Assembly (NCBI RefSeq): GCF_025698545.1
Contig: NC_068575.1
Location: 59,281,980 to 59,345,979 of the forward strand
Direction: 5' to 3'
From: Gossypium raimondii
Lineage: Eukaryota; Streptophyta; Magnoliopsida; Malvales; Malvaceae
DNA length: 64,000 nt
Positions 1-12,051 of the stretch are shown in pieces. Numbering within the stretch: position 1 is the stretch's first letter; the number at the start of each line of letters is the position of its first letter. The position numbers and the translations under genes are program-made. The notes beneath the pieces were generated by a model. That model did not search any database, was not told the origin of the DNA, and saw only the letters and a program-made list of their open reading frames with translations.

Positions 1-1353
1 TCTAGGTGAACTAATCGGATATATTTCGTAAAATTGTTGAGAGAAGTTGCCGTAGCCTCTCTTTTTTCTTCCCTTTTTTTCTGCTCGAACCTTTTTTGTT
101 AATGATTGTTGTTATAGGTTTAACGAAATTTGATTTTTGATATGTTCAATGTTTTGCTGCAAATTAGTATTCTAACATTCTGAAGGGCTTAGAAGCTGCT
201 TCATCTTTAATTCCTGCAATGTAAATCCTCACCTTGCAAGGCCTACAAATGGTGTTTCTTTACTCGCAGCAAATTTTATAATATAGTGCTTTTACGTACA
301 CAATTAAATCGAATTGGTTAAATCAAATATCATCAATAAATCCATTTTAAACATGTTGAATGTGAAAAAATGCAAAGAGACAGCAGCGGGGATTGGCGAA
401 AGCTTTCGCCGTTAGAGGCCAATGAGCACAACAGATCATGAAGCAAGTGAGCGGCACTTTGAGATGGCCCTTTCCTGGGGATAAATACATGGTGTCAAAA
501 GTTTGCAATGGTCAAGGCCGATGAAGGATAAAGTTGAATGGCAGAGAGTGATTTGGTCCCCCATTCTTGGACGGTAGTTTTGAATAGACTCCCAACAATA
601 TAGGCTAGTACGATGGGGGCTTGTAGGGGATGGGCATTGTCTTTTAATGCTCTCAGGAAAGAGACCAGGAACCACATTATCCTAGGCTGCACTGAGCTGT
701 TACCAACCTAAAGGGTAAATCCTTGATCACTATTACCCTTAAGCAAGCGTGGCATGCCTTCATTTATGTGGTATGGTGAGAAAAGAAAAAAAAGATTTTT
801 TCAACGAGGAACCATCCCGACTCCTAGTCAGTCTAAGTAAAAAGAACAGTGTCCACGAGACTATGGTGTCTTAGAAAAGCTGCAGTTGACTCTGTATGGA
901 GCTGAACTCTGGCATGTTTCAACTTAAGCATTGTTGTATTCCGGTGGCAGCCTTGCTACTTTCCCAACTAAACTCGCCCTTAGTAAATAGGCGGTTAGTC
1001 CAGTTATCTTTCGTCTAGTTTTCAGTTCCTGATTTCAATATGAAAGCCAATGCATGGATCTTCTCCTTTTCTTTACCAATTTGAGAAATTCTCACATTTA
1101 CATATGAAAATAACTTAAAAGTTGTACAAGTACAAATTCAGTAGGGTATAAGTTTACCCAAGCTTGGATATTGAAATTCAAGGGATTTTTGTCATTTAAT
1201 TTTTAAAAGTCCGTTTTTCTTTCTTTCTCAACTTCTCTTTAAACCCATATCTTTCTCATTCTCTGTACATTAATAACAATTATTAAGGGGGGAAAACCAA
1301 AACAAAATAAAAGACCATTCTTTTTTGGGTTTTTTTTTTCCACAATATGGAGT
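1..1353. other. Spacer downstream of the MYB gene; no gene recognised
   Basis: No open frame here resembles a known protein. The two overlapping minus-strand frames at about 436-692 are short and have no recognisable motif. A perfect 16-bp palindrome, GGCGAAAGCTTTCGCC, lies at 395-410. The last 200 bases or so before 1354 should include the 3' untranslated part of the minus-strand MYB gene. Confidence 0.5.
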
Positions 1354-2298
1354 TTAGTCAATCTTATTAACCCCAATTCGACTCATAGACAAAACATTCC
1401 TAAACCCCGCATCCAAACACATCCCCATTCCCTCTCCTCCCGAAACGCCGCCATTTTGCTGTTGCATCTGAACCATGTAATCTCTCACCTCCATTCTTAT
1501 CATTTCCTGCATCACCGCCATAAACTCCGCACTGAACCCCATCACCCCGCCTCCCTTTCCATCATTTTTCGCTTCGTTCCTCGTCTGAGTAGATTCGGTA
1601 ACTGGGAGGGTTGAAACTGACAACTCATACGATTCAGCCCCAGGTAAAGACAAACTCAGTGAAGTCGGTGGATCGTTAGAAGAAGACGCCGCCGCTTCGG
1701 CTCCAGGTAATGGCATAACATTGACGTCAACGTTGACTCCGCCGGTCCTCGGGATGGGCTTGTACACGTGTGAAGATGATAAAACGGGGACGCTGGAATC
1801 GCTCAAATCGGACCCAGATGGGCTCCCCGGGCTCATGTAAAGCCCAGCACTAACTGATCTTTTCAACGGTTGTTGCTCCCCTTCCCCTCCCAAATTACCG
1901 TCATACCCACCATGCGTAATGAAATAACTCTCTTCCCCAACCGACAAGCACTTACGTTTTAGCGTTGAGTTCCAGTGGTTTTTAATGGCGTTGTCCGTAC
2001 GACCGTTGAGGAGTCGGGCTATTGTGGCCCACTTGTTACCAAATCGGGCATGAGCTCTGATGATGGTCTCGTCTTCCTCGGGGGTGAAGGCCCGGTGCTC
2101 AACTTGCGGAGACAGTTGGTTGCACCATCGGAGCCGACAGGACTTCCCGGACCGACCCGGGATCGATTTGCTGACCAAAGACCAATTTCTAGGTCCATAT
2201 TTTTGGACTAGTTTTTGAAGCAAATCATCTTCTTCGGGGCTCCATGGACCTTTGATCCGATCCATTTCTTTTTTGTTTGATGTGCTTGTTACAGCCAT
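1354..2298 (-). CDS. MYB73: R2R3-MYB transcription factor, subgroup 22 (MYB44/70/73/77-like)
   Basis: DNA-binding transcription factor expected in the nucleus. It is an uninterrupted 314-residue frame. The R2 repeat (about residues 15-65, starting [13 protein letters not shown]) and R3 repeat (about 67-116, with EVEHRAF-like [12 protein letters not shown] and [18 protein letters not shown]) are complete, with the regular Trp residues of MYB repeats. Downstream are [13 protein letters not shown] and an LxLxL run (SLSLSLPG), both typical of subgroup 22; the latter can act as an EAR-type repression motif. A conserved C-terminal block contains [19 protein letters not shown] start at ATG 2296-2298 (MAVTSTS...), because the longer frame to 2322 begins with TTG. 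Subgroup 22 members work in abscisic acid, auxin and stress responses, and are single-exon in Arabidopsis as here. Which of MYB70, 73, 77 or 44 is the true orthologue is not settled; the C-terminal region looks closest to MYB70/73. Confidence 0.93.
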   Translation of the reverse strand: MAVTSTSNKKEMDRIKGPWSPEEDDLLQKLVQKYGPRNWSLVSKSIPGRSGKSCRLRWCNQLSPQVEHRAFTPEEDETIIRAHARFGNKWATIARLLNGRTDNAIKNHWNSTLKRKCLSVGEESYFITHGGYDGNLGGEGEQQPLKRSVSAGLYMSPGSPSGSDLSDSSVPVLSSSHVYKPIPRTGGVNVDVNVMPLPGAEAAASSSNDPPTSLSLSLPGAESYELSVSTLPVTESTQTRNEAKNDGKGGGVMGFSAEFMAVMQEMIRMEVRDYMVQMQQQNGGVSGGEGMGMCLDAGFRNVLSMSRIGVNKID

Positions 2299-2426
2299 GA
2301 AATCAAATTTAAAAGCATGCAAATAAAATTTTGGTTTGTTTTGTATATAATATCGGGTTTTTGGCTTTTTCTTTTTTCCTGGTTTCTATTTGGAGCTTAA
2401 AAGAAAAACGAGATAGTGAAGGGGGG

Positions 2427-2435
2427 TTATATAAG
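2427..2435 (-). promoter_or_regulatory. TATA box of the MYB gene
   Basis: On the minus strand the sequence CTTATATAA lies about 130 bases upstream of the MYB start codon at 2298. That would place transcription start near 2400 with a leader of about 100 bases. A second weaker AT-rich match lies at about 2343-2351. Position and sequence fit a plant TATA box; there is no experimental support. Confidence 0.5.
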
Positions 2436-2439
2436 AGAG

Positions 2440-5400
2440 GAGAGCTAAGTAACCGGTAGAAACGGTGAGGAGAAACGTTATGGCCACCGACTGTTCAAGT
2501 TAAGCGGTTGGGAAAAGGGGTTTGGGATACAGCTGGCCAATAGACACGTGTCACATCTGAATTGCACTGATTTACATGTCACTCTCTCTTAATATTTCTT
2601 TCTTTTTCTTTAGAGCTTTTTTGCGACTCTCTATCATTGGAGCGTTTGTCTCACGTATTATTGCATTCTGCGGAGTGTACTTCGGCTTTCTATGCGTTTA
2701 AAGGGTCTAGTCATCTACAATAAGTTTAGATCTTGAATAAAATTTTATTTTAGTTTGAGATAGTTTGTTTCAGCTTTAATTACTCTTCAATGATTATAAC
2801 ATATATTGTTTTACTTACATTTAATTATAAAAATTTTATTTTTTATTAGTTATTAATTTATAAATTAATGAGACTTTTAAATGTTTTCGAGTTATAATTT
2901 AAGTTAATTTAAATAAATTTTAAAGTCTCCAATTTAGTTAATTTAAATTTTAGGTTTAGAATAGATAAAAAAGTAATTTATTATAACATTTTATAGTTAA
3001 AATCAGTTCAGACAAATTTTAACATAAAAAAAAAAAGTTTCAGACAAAAATTGGAGATATATATCGAAGAAGCTTCCTTGGAGTGATGAGAAGTGTAAAC
3101 ACGCGCGCTGGAGTGAGGGTGTAGAATACGGTTGCTTCTTATTCACTGTTCTGAAAGAGATAGAGACAAAACCGAAGTCTGCGGACAATAATTTATCACG
3201 AAAACAAAAAATAGATGTTAAAATTTGAATTAAAATAAATTAATAAGATAAGAGATAAAGATGAAAATGGTTGGGTGAGGTTTCGAGTCTGACTTTGACT
3301 GAGAACGCCAGCCTGTGTAGCATTTTCGTGATGAATTTTTCTTTACTTTTCTTAATATTATATTTCAACTGAAAACATTAAATACATAAAAAACGGGCGC
3401 ACGAAAATGCTGAGCTGGCACAAAACGACAAGATTGGTCGCCGAATCGGAGGGCGAATCATTACTGCTCTTTTTCCCCTTTTTTTAGTATAAGTCCAGCC
3501 TGTAAACCTGCCACTACCTTTAACGGCCTCTGTCTTATTTAACTGCCACCTGTCGGTGACCAATCGCTTTCCATCCGTCCTTTTTTCGCTTTCTTTGCTT
3601 TTGGGTTTACCTGTACGGAAGCGGTAAAGGAAGGAAACCCCCGTCAATTGCTAACCTAACCACATTTCAACTTTCAACGTCTTCTTCCAGCCACCTTCCT
3701 TTACAAACTAAAATAATCAACGCACTTTTTTTATAATTAATGAAGGCATTAAGAGGTGATTAATTAACTAATCAATTAATTAAATAATCATGACTAAGGG
3801 TACCCGAATCCATATTCTGTTACGTGTTTGATGGTGGAGAAGAATGTTGGATTTTTTTAATTAATAATTAATGTTTTTGTCTGATTTATTTTTATTTAAT
3901 TATTTTTTATGAAAAGAAATTTCTTGATTTTTAGACCTTCTGATATATGGTAGATTTGGTCATGGATTAAATAGCCGATCTGGGCTGATAGATTGGATCA
4001 AACACATTCCAACTTGGATAAGAGATTTTGTAATTTGAATCCATATGGGTTGAATTAATTACTAGTTAAAGTAATAAAAGTTATTTTATTTTATTTTTAT
4101 AAATATAAAAATTAAGAATAATACATAACCTGCTTGATATGTAAAGTTTTAACTTATAAATTTCAAGTATTCAAGTAACCTTTCCTTTATATGATGAAGG
4201 TGTTATTTATATTTATTTTACGGGTTATGAAGACTAATTTTTTAAGGTTTATGATTATGTTTTCGAACAATATTATAATCAATTTTAAACTTGCATTCCA
4301 TTTTTATTAATTTCAAAAAGAATTCTAGACCTTAATTAAACTACGAGAAGCTTAAAATGAAAACCAATATTTCATACATTTATGAATTTCATTCACTATT
4401 CTTAAAAACTGAATTTCATTGATCTATATAAGAGATGGTTAGAGCTATCAATTCAAGATTACGAATTATCTCCTAAAAATTATTTAAACAATATACTATT
4501 TTATTTATTTTAAGGAAAAATGAAATTATTTATTTCACTTTATTTTATTTTACAATTATCACATTAATTAGTATGCATGATAGCTATATATGATAGCATT
4601 GATGACTGCACCTTAATTTTATTGAACCCACAACATTTATACGTATTAATTAGAATATTAATCTATTAATACATGTTTAGAGTGCTATCTAGATGATAAG
4701 GATCAAAATTTTGTCAATTCTATTAATTCATTCTCAATTAATTAAACTATTTTTAATAATTTATTTATTGAAAAATTAATATTAATGATGCAATGTACAA
4801 CAAGGAAGAGAATGTGACCATGTTGAGGAGACCGATTTACTTTAAAAGATAGAGAGCCAGAAAAGACAATATGACAAGGAGAAGGCTAAGGAAGATAAGT
4901 GCTCAAAGGTTGCTTAAAGGCTCAAATGACCTTTTTCTCATTGTTTGGATGGGTATTTATAGGAGAGGTCATTTTGCCTATTAGTGTGACATGATAGACT
5001 GTTGCAGAGAGGTTGTATAGGACGTGCACCATGAGACACATTCTATTATGGCAATATAAGGTTGTTATCCTCAGGTGGGGCCTAATGATCTTTAGGGGCA
5101 TGTTCACACCTGAAAAGCGGGTGCCTGGCAAGGGTACTTGTTAAGCGGGCAGACTATCCCTAAAAGCGGGTGGGCCATATCTTTGTTGACACTGAGAGCC
5201 AAATGGAGAATAGGGATCCGAGAAGGCTAGTCATTGAGGCGTCCAAGTAGAGTTAAAGGGTTGGTTACGAACATTTCTCAAGTATCTTGCTGACACGTGT
5301 TCAAGTCTAGATGAAGTATAACAAATACATACTTCTTTTCTATTTTTTATTTTATATAAAAATAAACAACGATGTCATATTCATCTTTTGTACATTGTTA

Positions 5401-5673
5401 TATTCATAGATTATATACTTACTTGAAAAAACAATAGTTTATAGCATATAAAGTTTAGGGAGAAATCCACTTATATTGATATAAAACTAAAATAGTTTTT
5501 ACTCTTTCGTAAATTTCATACAATTAATGTTTTAACAATTGAATTGTTGAATTTATCAATATAATGATACTTATCATGCATATAAATTTTCGAACCAATC
5601 CAATATCTCTATTATATCGATCTAAAATATTATATTTATTGAATGGTTAAAAGTTTTTTTTATAAAACAATTA
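2440..5673. other. AT-rich spacer, no gene recognised
   Basis: No frame here has a recognisable motif. The part nearest the MYB gene is its likely promoter. The part at about 4790-5340 is less AT-rich than its surroundings and may be a decayed repeat (for example a segment with repeated AAGCGGGTG-like words near 5110-5170), but I could not assign it. Confidence 0.4.
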
Positions 5674-6919
5674 TGTAATGATCCGATAGTCACGGGTGTC
5701 GAAAAATGCATTTCTGGGATTTTGTTTTCGTAAAACAGACTCATAAATATTTTTCTGTGTAGTTAATTAGGTTTTGGTTATGTGAATTTGCATGAATTAA
5801 GAGTAATTAGGTATAAGGACTAAATTACATAAAGAGTGAAAGTTAAATTGTAGATTAAAGAAAAAGTAAAGGGGATAAAGAAGCAATTAAGCCTTATTCC
5901 AACAAGTGGATGGTGTTGGTGAGTACATGTGTAAAATTTATATACATATATTTATTAATAAATTATACTTACTTAATATTTAAGTATATATATTATATTA
6001 TTACAATAATAAGTAAATGAAATAATAATAAAACAAAACAAATAAATAGATAAAAGAAATAGAAAAGAAACAGAGATAGAAACGAAAACAGAAAAGTAAA
6101 GAAAGAAAAGAGAAAGAAAGAAAGGAGAAATTAGGGTTTCTAAGTTCAAAGCTCAAAGCTCAATTGGTAAGTTAATTTAGTCACTTTTCTTGTAATTTTA
6201 TATTTTTAGAACTTGGTATTAAATACTACCCGACCCATGTCAAAATTTTAGAAATTATTGAGTTTTTAAGTGTTGTCTATGTTGAATAATTTTAGTATTA
6301 GGGATTAAATTGATAGATTTTAAAGTTAGAAATGAAAAAGGATTGAATTGTAGAATAAATTGTAAATTTTGAGTATTAGGGACTAAATTGTGAAAATTCA
6401 AAATTTATGGATTTAAATGAAATTAGGGAGTTAAATCTAGTCTAAAGTGGAATTTGTATGAAAATATAATATTGGTTGTGAAGAAATAAAATTAGTCTCG
6501 GTTTAGGGACTAAATTGAAAATTAGGCAAATGTTGAGCAAAATTAAAATATTCAATATGAAATTGAATTGTGTTGTATTGATAAATTTTTAATTTTTTAA
6601 TCTTGTAGTTAACATCATACTGGAACCCTCGACTAAAAGGGAAAAGATAAAGTCGACGAAGAATAGCTCAGAATTTCTGGTTTGTATTTCTATAATCAAT
6701 CTAATTATTAATTATTATATTTTTATTAAATATTTATGGTAAGTGATTGAGGTGAGTATTTGACATTTTGATATTGAATTGAATTTATATGTATATGTGA
6801 TTATATGAAAAATTGATATTGGATATTTGTTGTTTTTGAATTGTGAAATTAAACCCTATTAACTGTATCGGGCTAAATCAGATATAGATGACATGCCATA
6901 GGATTGGAAGAGTTCAGGG

Positions 6920-7048
6920 ATTTCTTTGACTTCGAGTTGATGACACATTGGGGGTCAATTATTTACTTCGGATTAATTCAATGAGGCACTAGGTGTCAAT
7001 TTACTTCGGTTTAGTCGATGAGACACTGAGTGTCAAATTATTACTTCG
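6920..7048 (+). repeat. Minisatellite-like units inside LTR C
   Basis: Imperfect tandem units of about 40 bases, each with a core like GATGAGRCACTRRGTGTCA followed by ACTTCGG. The last unit is split by the D insertion and resumes at 10641 (CTTCGAATTATTCGATGAAGC). The same array occurs on the minus strand in LTR B at about 23745-23925. Confidence 0.75.
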
Positions 7049-10000
7049 TGTAATAGCCCGATTTTTAGAAATGTTGAAAACAGTGGTATGAGACCACCAA
7101 ATTCAGAAAATAAGCTCGTAAATTTTATTATTTAATAATTACTAGTCAAATATTATTTTTAAGAAATTTTTGAATTAGTAATTTGTGTTTTATAAAAAAT
7201 TATTAAGTCCAGAAATTGAGGAAAAGAGGTATCGAGACCTCGATGTTATAAATCGAGCCGTAAATATTTTCATAAATATTTACGGAGTGTCAATATGGTA
7301 GTGTTAAAGTTTCGTCAGAAAATTTTTAACGTTTCGGCAGTCAATTAATTAAAAAGGACTAATTTGAAAAGATACAAAACTTGCTAAAGTGATTAAATAG
7401 CTTAACAATTAAATAAGAAAGGACTAAAAGAGTAAATGGGCCAACTTAAGTGGCAGAGACGGCATACCATTAAAAAATCAAAGATTTTTATGTATTTAAG
7501 GACAAAATTGGAATTACAATAAAGTTTATGTGGCCAAAATTTATTTTAAGGATTTCAAGACAATTTCTTCTTGAAATTTCGGTGGGAAACAGCCATGGAA
7601 GAGGGTTTAGAGCTGGTCTTCCATATTTTAGCTTCAAGTAAGTGTAATTCTTACTTTTTCCTTGAAATTTTTATATTTTTAGACTTTTACAATTAGGTCC
7701 AACTTAGTATTCTACTAGTTTCTCATTTTGTTGAAAGTTTAGGAAGATACCATTGATAATTTCATATGATTTTTGTTATTTGATGATGAATTTGATATGT
7801 TAATGGATGTTTAAAGGTGTTTTATTAAAGAATTTTGGATGAAAACATGTTTTAGGGATTAAGTTGAAAATTATTGAAATTGTGGAAAAATTCTGAAATT
7901 TCATGGAATCCATGGGCTGTTATTGATATGTATCAGAGTTATTAGGCTTAGATCAAGGATTAAATTGCAATAATTTCATTTTCCGAGCCTAGGGATGAAA
8001 TTGTCATATATTAAAGTTCAGGGTCAAATTGGTAATCAACATTTAACACTAAAACAGTTTTGGGCAGCAGCAGTGGTTTAACTTTGAAAAATCACCAAAA
8101 ATTGTGAGAATCGAATTAGAAGATGAATAAAATATGAAATTAAATCTTATTAAGTCTAGTTTCTCATAGAAGAAATTGTGTAAGCAATAGAATTGAAAAT
8201 AATGAGATATAATAAATTTTGTGAGATAAGGTCAGAATGATTTCAAGTTTTCCTATTCTGAATTTGGAAAATCATTAAAAAATTGTAAAAAAATGATTAT
8301 GGGATAAATTTTATATGTTTAGAATCTTGAATGACTCTATTTTCAAAAGAAACAAACGAGAACATTATTCGAATTCTGTACAATGAGATAATTAATTTTT
8401 AGTGAAAAGGGGTCAGAACTGTCGAACAGTGAAATAGGAGAAATTTTAAAGAATAAACTGTACTTATTGGCTAAGCCAAAAATTCTGAAAATTTTATGGT
8501 AAAAATAAATATGAGTCTAGTTTTAGGAAAAATTAACGGATCTTAATTTGGAGCTCTGTAGCTCTAGATATAAATAAATTAGTGACTCAGACTCAGACAA
8601 GCAGCTTGAATTTACATACAAGAAAATAGTGAAAGTATGTATAATGTTGTTTAAGTCTGTTATACACATTAAGGATGTGGAATGGAGATGAGGAGGAGGA
8701 AAATATATGAATGACTTGTGTATAAATTGGTCATTTGCCCGATTTTAATCGATAAATGTTGAATTAGAAATGATATAATGTTTCATTTTAAATAGTGATT
8801 ATGAAATTATGATTATCGTTATGTTATAAAATCGAATTGTAAGTTCATATTGTTAAATTTTAATGATTATTTGATAATTTTAGGAATAACATAATATGTT
8901 AATTCATATGTTTGCTATTGAATTGTGAAAATTGTAAAATAAAAGAATATCTATAAATGAAAATTGAATTATAAGTTCAAATTGAGTAGAACGCAAGGTT
9001 GAGTACTTCTGATCAGTGACAAGCGTTAAATGGTAAGTGATTCAGTGTAAGACCATAGCTGGGCTTAGAGGTGCTCATGGGCCGGGCCCAGAAAAAATTT
9101 CGGCCGGTCCGCCCGACCCGAATATGGGCTCTGAATTTTGCCTGTGCTCGGCCGGGAAAAATTCATAAGCCGGCCCGCCCGCCCGTTTTAAATAAATACC
9201 AAAATTTTATTTTAAAATTAAAATTAAAATTAAAAAAGTATTTTAAAATATTTTAAAATTAAAAAATTAAAAAGTATTTTAAAAAATTTAAAAATTTAAT
9301 AAAAGTATTTTAAAAGTATTTTAAAATTAAAAAATTAAAAATAATAAAATATTTATTATATTGGGCGGGCCCGGCCAAAAAGTTGTGCCGAGGCCTGCCC
9401 GCTTTTTAATCGGGCCTAGTTTTTTTGCCCAAGCCCATATTTCGGGCCTATATTTTTACCCAAACCCTCCCATATTTCAGGCGGGCCGTCGGGCCGGGCC
9501 GGGTCGCCCGGCCCATGAGCACCTCTAGCTGGGCTATGGCATCGGAGTGTGTTATGTGATTATGTGTAAAACCATAGTTGGACTATTGCATCGAGGAAAT
9601 GAAGTACTCAATTTTGTAAGTCGTTCTCTAATTTGACAAATTGTGGTAAGTATTAAGCAAATTTTATGTGATAAAACATATTGAACAGTGAAATTGAGCT
9701 CAATTATGTGATCTCGTCATTCAGAGATTGTGTTTGACAGGTTATGTTAATAAATTATGTGTATGTGAATTTAAGTGACAGAAGTTAAACAGCTAATGAT
9801 ATTGAGCTCATTTACATGAATCAGTCATTTGAAATTGTGATTGACAGGAAGAAATAATGAATTGTAAATGACTCGAATTATCCGAAAATATTCTGTAATC
9901 TTTGGTAATACCTCGAAACCCTATTCCGGCGATTGATACAGGTTAGGGGTGTTACACTTTGGCCAAGTTGTGGCTGGATTATGCCACGTTAAACTTATAA

Positions 10001-10640
10001 GTTATGCATTGAAATGGTTTATCATGTGGTTAGTTCCAAAAATAATTATGTTTAAATGCACTAGCTTGCGACTTTTGTTGAATGATATGTTCATGTCTTG
10101 TGTGATATGCATAGGAAACGAGTGTGGAAAGGTAATGAAATAGTAAGTTCATACTTAAAGTGTAAAATGACGAAAAAGGGGATGATGAGTTGAATTGATG
10201 TTGTTATTTAAGCTAAAGTGGTATTTTCATTGCAAAGTTGAGAATTTCATAAATGTGTCAATGAATGGTATAATCGATAAACGTTGAGTTAAATAGTAAA
10301 TACATATTAGTATTAAATTTAATGATGTTGAATTGTACATAAATTAAATGGAAATTGTTAGTGATATGATTTGAATTGTAAGCATGAGAAATTGTGAATT
10401 GAATGAAATGGGAATGAAGCATTGAATTGCTTGAGTATGTATCGGGTCTCGTAGGTCCTATTATTTATGAATATAATAATTTGAGGATATATTGTAAAGA
10501 ATTATAAAAGCATTTTAATAATTTGAAAGTTTTAATTTAGATGAAATTTTATAACTCGGATAAATACGTTTACAAGTGTATGTGATCTGGTAATGCCTCG
10601 TATCCTATTTTGGTGTCGAATACGGGTAAGGGGTGTTACA
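7049..10640 (+). mobile_element. Inserted gypsy-type LTR unit (element D), probably composite
   Basis: Starts TGTAATAGCCCGATTT and ends GGGTAAGGGGTGTTACA, flanked on both sides by CTTCG (7044-7048 and 10641-10645), a 5-bp target duplication. It has no coding frames, primer-binding site or polypurine tract, so it behaves as a solo LTR. A second complete LTR terminus (GGTTAGGGGTGTTACA) lies inside it at 9956 and is followed by CTTTG. The unit therefore seems to combine two related LTRs (7049-9956 and 9957-10640). A segment around 8060-8590 is clearly related to part of the LTRs of element A. Confidence 0.75.
9066..9527. mobile_element. Non-autonomous hAT-type element with terminal inverted repeats, copy 1
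   Basis: A 462-base unit starts TAGAGGTGCTCATGGGCCGG and ends with its exact inverse. It is flanked by the 8-bp direct repeat GCTGGGCT (9058-9065 and 9528-9535). An 8-bp duplication with termini beginning TAGAG (YARNG) is the signature of the hAT superfamily. The ends are GC-rich and palindromic (GGGCCGGGC words); the centre is AT-rich with repeated TTTTAAAATTAAAA-like units. There is no transposase, so it would need one in trans. It sits inside LTR unit D. A relative lies at 47485-47885. Confidence 0.85.
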
Positions 10641-11640
10641 CTTCGAATTATTCGATGAAGCACTAGGTGCCAAACTGGTGTGTTTTGGTTGGATCCGTAT
10701 ATCCGTCCGAGTCCGAGTTGTGTTAATAGGGTTAATTAATTGAAATTACATTATGATTGATGTTAGATGATATTGCATGTGAAATGAAAATGGGACAGTG
10801 AATTGAAATATGGATTGAGACACATGAATTGTGTATTCATGAATTGGATATGGAATGAACAAAATTATTGTTTAAATGATATGTGTATTGTGTTGTGAAA
10901 AGCTATCTATATAGCAAATATGAGAATTGAGATATTGTGAGACAAATGAAATGTGATATGGTTATTGAAATATTTAGATTGTATATTTGTGATTTCATTT
11001 TTTTTTTATATTCGGATTATAGAAATATCACTGAGTTTTGCTCAGCGTATGGTCTTGTTTTCCATGCGTAGGTTAGATACTAAATTTTGATAGCCGATTC
11101 TGCATCCAACAACAGTCCCGAACTCAAACGTGGTGATGTTATCCTTTTGAAATGCGTCGGCATGTACCTAGGGTGTCTAATTAATAGTTATTTTGTGGAT
11201 TGAATGTAAATAAGGTTAATTATGGTTTGGTATATATATACATGTGTTTGTTATTGAAGTTTTTTTTGGCATGCTAAATTTGGTGTTTAAGTGCTCATAA
11301 GCTGAGTAAAATGAATTAAATTAGATATGTTTATAATTTGGACTTGAATGATATTTTGATGATATAATTTGATAATATAATTGCGGTACTAATGAGGGTA
11401 CATTGGTTAGACACATAGGATGATTGTTTTGACATGTTTTGGATGTGTTTGATCGTGTTTTGAATTGGTTAAATGAATGATTTTTGAGTTGCTTATTGTC
11501 CAAGCTTGTAGGGAATGATAAACTTGTTGTTTAAGGTACATTTTAAATCCACATGGCCAGACACACGGGCGTGTGACTAAACTGTGTGAGACATACGGTT
11601 AGCACACGACTGTGTGCTAAACTTAAAATCCATTACAGTC

Positions 11641-12018
11641 TTAAAAAAGAAAACTCGCACATACAAAATTTAAGAAGCATCTCAAAATAAATATAAGATT
11701 TGATTATAAAAATAGATTAAGAACGAAATTCTTGTTAATTTCCGTCAATTCTTGATGCAATGAGGCTTTGACGGCTTCTTTTCCTTTTTCACACTCCTTA
11801 TTTTGTTGTCAGATAATTTTTTTCTTTAACCTTAAAAATAATAATTATTATTGTGCTGCTCCAACAATGGTGTCAATTGGAGAGGAAAATTGAATGCCAA
11901 AATTCTCACATCCGACACACGTTTCAAAAACAGTAAAAGATTTGTTGGAGTGTTAGAAGGTCGTTTGAATGGAATTATCATCCAAAATCAAGTTTTGAAA
12001 AACTAAAAGGATAAAATT
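11641..12018. other. Short spacer between LTR C and element B; nothing recognised
   Basis: AT-rich sequence without a recognisable frame or repeat. It ends at TATTC (12019-12023), the left target duplication of element B. Confidence 0.4.
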
Positions 12019-12023
12019 TATTC

Positions 12024-12051
12024 TGTAACACCTCCTAACCCCAAACCGTCG
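12024..12051 (-). repeat. Terminal stub of the 3' LTR of element B
   Basis: The minus-strand sequence CGACGGTTTGGGGTT...GGTGTTACA matches the end of B's 5' LTR at 22869-22897 with small differences. It is fused directly to gag coding sequence near 12051, which marks the breakpoint of a deletion that removed pol and the rest of the LTR. Confidence 0.8.

Larger units (their letters stand above)
5674..11640 (+). mobile_element. Ty3/gypsy-type LTR (element C), split by later insertions, 3' end lost
   Basis: A non-coding LTR starts TGTAATGATCCGATAG at 5674. It has the same internal landmarks as the minus-strand LTR of element B: a purine-rich AAGAAAGAAAAG stretch followed by ATTAGGGTTTCTAAG, the GACATGCCATAGGATT block, tandem units containing GATGAGACACTG, and GGCATGTACCTAGGGTGT. 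Removing the insertion at 7049-10640 plus one copy of CTTCG restores collinearity with B. The sequence fades out after a CACACGGGCGTGTG word at about 11570-11637. No terminal GTGTTACA and no primer-binding site follow, so this is a solo or truncated LTR. The right limit is approximate. Confidence 0.7.

Noticed and set aside
436-692. Two overlapping minus-strand frames of 65 and 79 codons
   Set aside because: No recognisable motif, two competing frames, and no promoter or splice context; most likely chance.
2299-2322. Longer MYB start (eight extra residues, HAFKFDF)
   Set aside because: The codon at 2320-2322 is TTG; the first ATG in frame is 2296-2298 and gives the usual family N-terminus.
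9071-9256. GC-rich open frame of 61 codons
   Set aside because: It lies wholly inside the hAT-type element and comes from its palindromic GGGCC words; the similar minus-strand frames at 47284-47541 and 47704-47898 arise from or next to copy 2.
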